DNA from: an uncultured Flavobacteriaceae bacterium
GTDB taxonomy: Bacteria > Bacteroidota > Bacteroidia > Flavobacteriales > Flavobacteriaceae
DNA length: 64,000 bases
Direction: 5' to 3'
NCBI GenBank assembly: GCA_937929935.1
Contig: CALFUL010000010.1
Location: 1 to 64,000, forward strand
Shown here piece by piece: positions 63,806 to 64,000 of this stretch (its first letter is position 1; each line of letters starts with the position of its first letter). The translations under genes were made by a program, and so were the position numbers. The notes below the pieces were generated by a model, which was not told the origin of the DNA, did no database searches, and saw only the letters and a list, made by a program, of their open reading frames with translations.

Positions 63806-64000
63806 AACAAGCGTATAAAAGATTACACGACTCATGGCGATATGTTTTAGGTTTAGCTACAGTTTTTATTTTTTGGAATATTATTGGTGGTATTCCGCTT
63901 ATCGCAGCGCTGGTAGTGAAATCGGGTTCTTTAGACAGTATTGGTGGTGGCGATATTGGCGAAATGGCCACAATTTTAGGTTCAAACGGCTTTCTTTTTT
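63796..64000 (+). CDS. Putative membrane protein, partial (possibly CPBP protease)
   Basis: The first 68 codons of a gene cut by the window edge. The ATG overlaps the menC stop region by 10 bp. It begins MYIEQAYKRLHDSWRYVLG, followed by a hydrophobic helix (LATVFIFWNIIGGIPLIAALVV). In related flavobacteria I recall a CPBP-family intramembrane protease gene directly after menC, which fits this opening, but the catalytic motif is outside the window. Confidence 0.6.
   Translation, partial: MYIEQAYKRLHDSWRYVLGLATVFIFWNIIGGIPLIAALVVKSGSLDSIGGGDIGEMATILGSNGFLF

Overview
This is an AT-rich chromosomal window that reads as a member of the Flavobacteriaceae (Bacteroidota). Support for that placement: a PorP/SprF-type protein of the type IX secretion/gliding family, many lipoproteins with a Cys at the end of a short signal, bacilliredoxin YtxJ, the menaquinone cluster, Bacteroidota-type promoters (TTG, then TAnnTTTG) and weak Shine-Dalgarno sequences with several TTG/GTG starts. 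The genus cannot be fixed from the sequence alone; a marine flavobacterium is likely. No tRNA, rRNA, insertion sequence, prophage or CRISPR array was seen.

Layout. 0-14.6 kb: a K+ channel fragment, a DnaQ/GIY-YIG nuclease, YggS, a DUF1015 protein, a Gfo/Idh/MocA oxidoreductase, pcm, smpB, two lipoproteins, a PorP/SprF-SPOR fusion, a TetR regulator, clpB, ytxJ and a lipoprotein. 14.8-16 kb: glyA. 16.1-20.9 kb: a sensory island, with an unknown protein, a NarL-type response regulator, a periplasmic-TPR histidine kinase, a tiny exported-looking peptide with two CFDCWP repeats, and a LytTR regulator whose receiver has lost its phospho-acceptor. A 27-bp inverted-repeat element lies in front of both the first and the last gene. 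21-35.6 kb: lipoproteins, thioesterase, glutaminyl cyclase, 4.5S SRP RNA, SDR, transaldolase, an asymmetric ABC-F protein, fasciclin protein, pheT and a TlpA-type lipoprotein.

35.7-37.5 kb: a compact two-gene accessory module (HTH plus ImmA/IrrE-like metallopeptidase with a small charged partner) behind two palindromic operators 52 bp apart. 37.6-49.8 kb: leuBA, a helical-repeat protein, a DUF4252 lipoprotein, an RluA-type pseudouridine synthase with no canonical start, lspA, panB, two small secreted proteins, a sialate O-acetylesterase and dnaK, whose 3' end is duplicated around a short insert.

50-64 kb: a secreted protein, GNAT, an alpha/beta hydrolase, then the menaquinone block menI-menF-menD ... 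menA ... menC, interrupted by housekeeping genes and by a second two-component pair (LytTR regulator, HisKA_2-type kinase). The long gap inside that pair carries LytTR-style direct repeats, a promoter and a terminator that together look like a small RNA gene. menB and menE are not in the window.

The best candidates for something undescribed are the peptide/TPR-kinase/pseudo-receiver island (16.1-20.9 kb), the operator-controlled HTH-ImmA pair, the repeat-promoter-terminator unit at 59.4-59.64 kb, and the dnaK 3' duplication.
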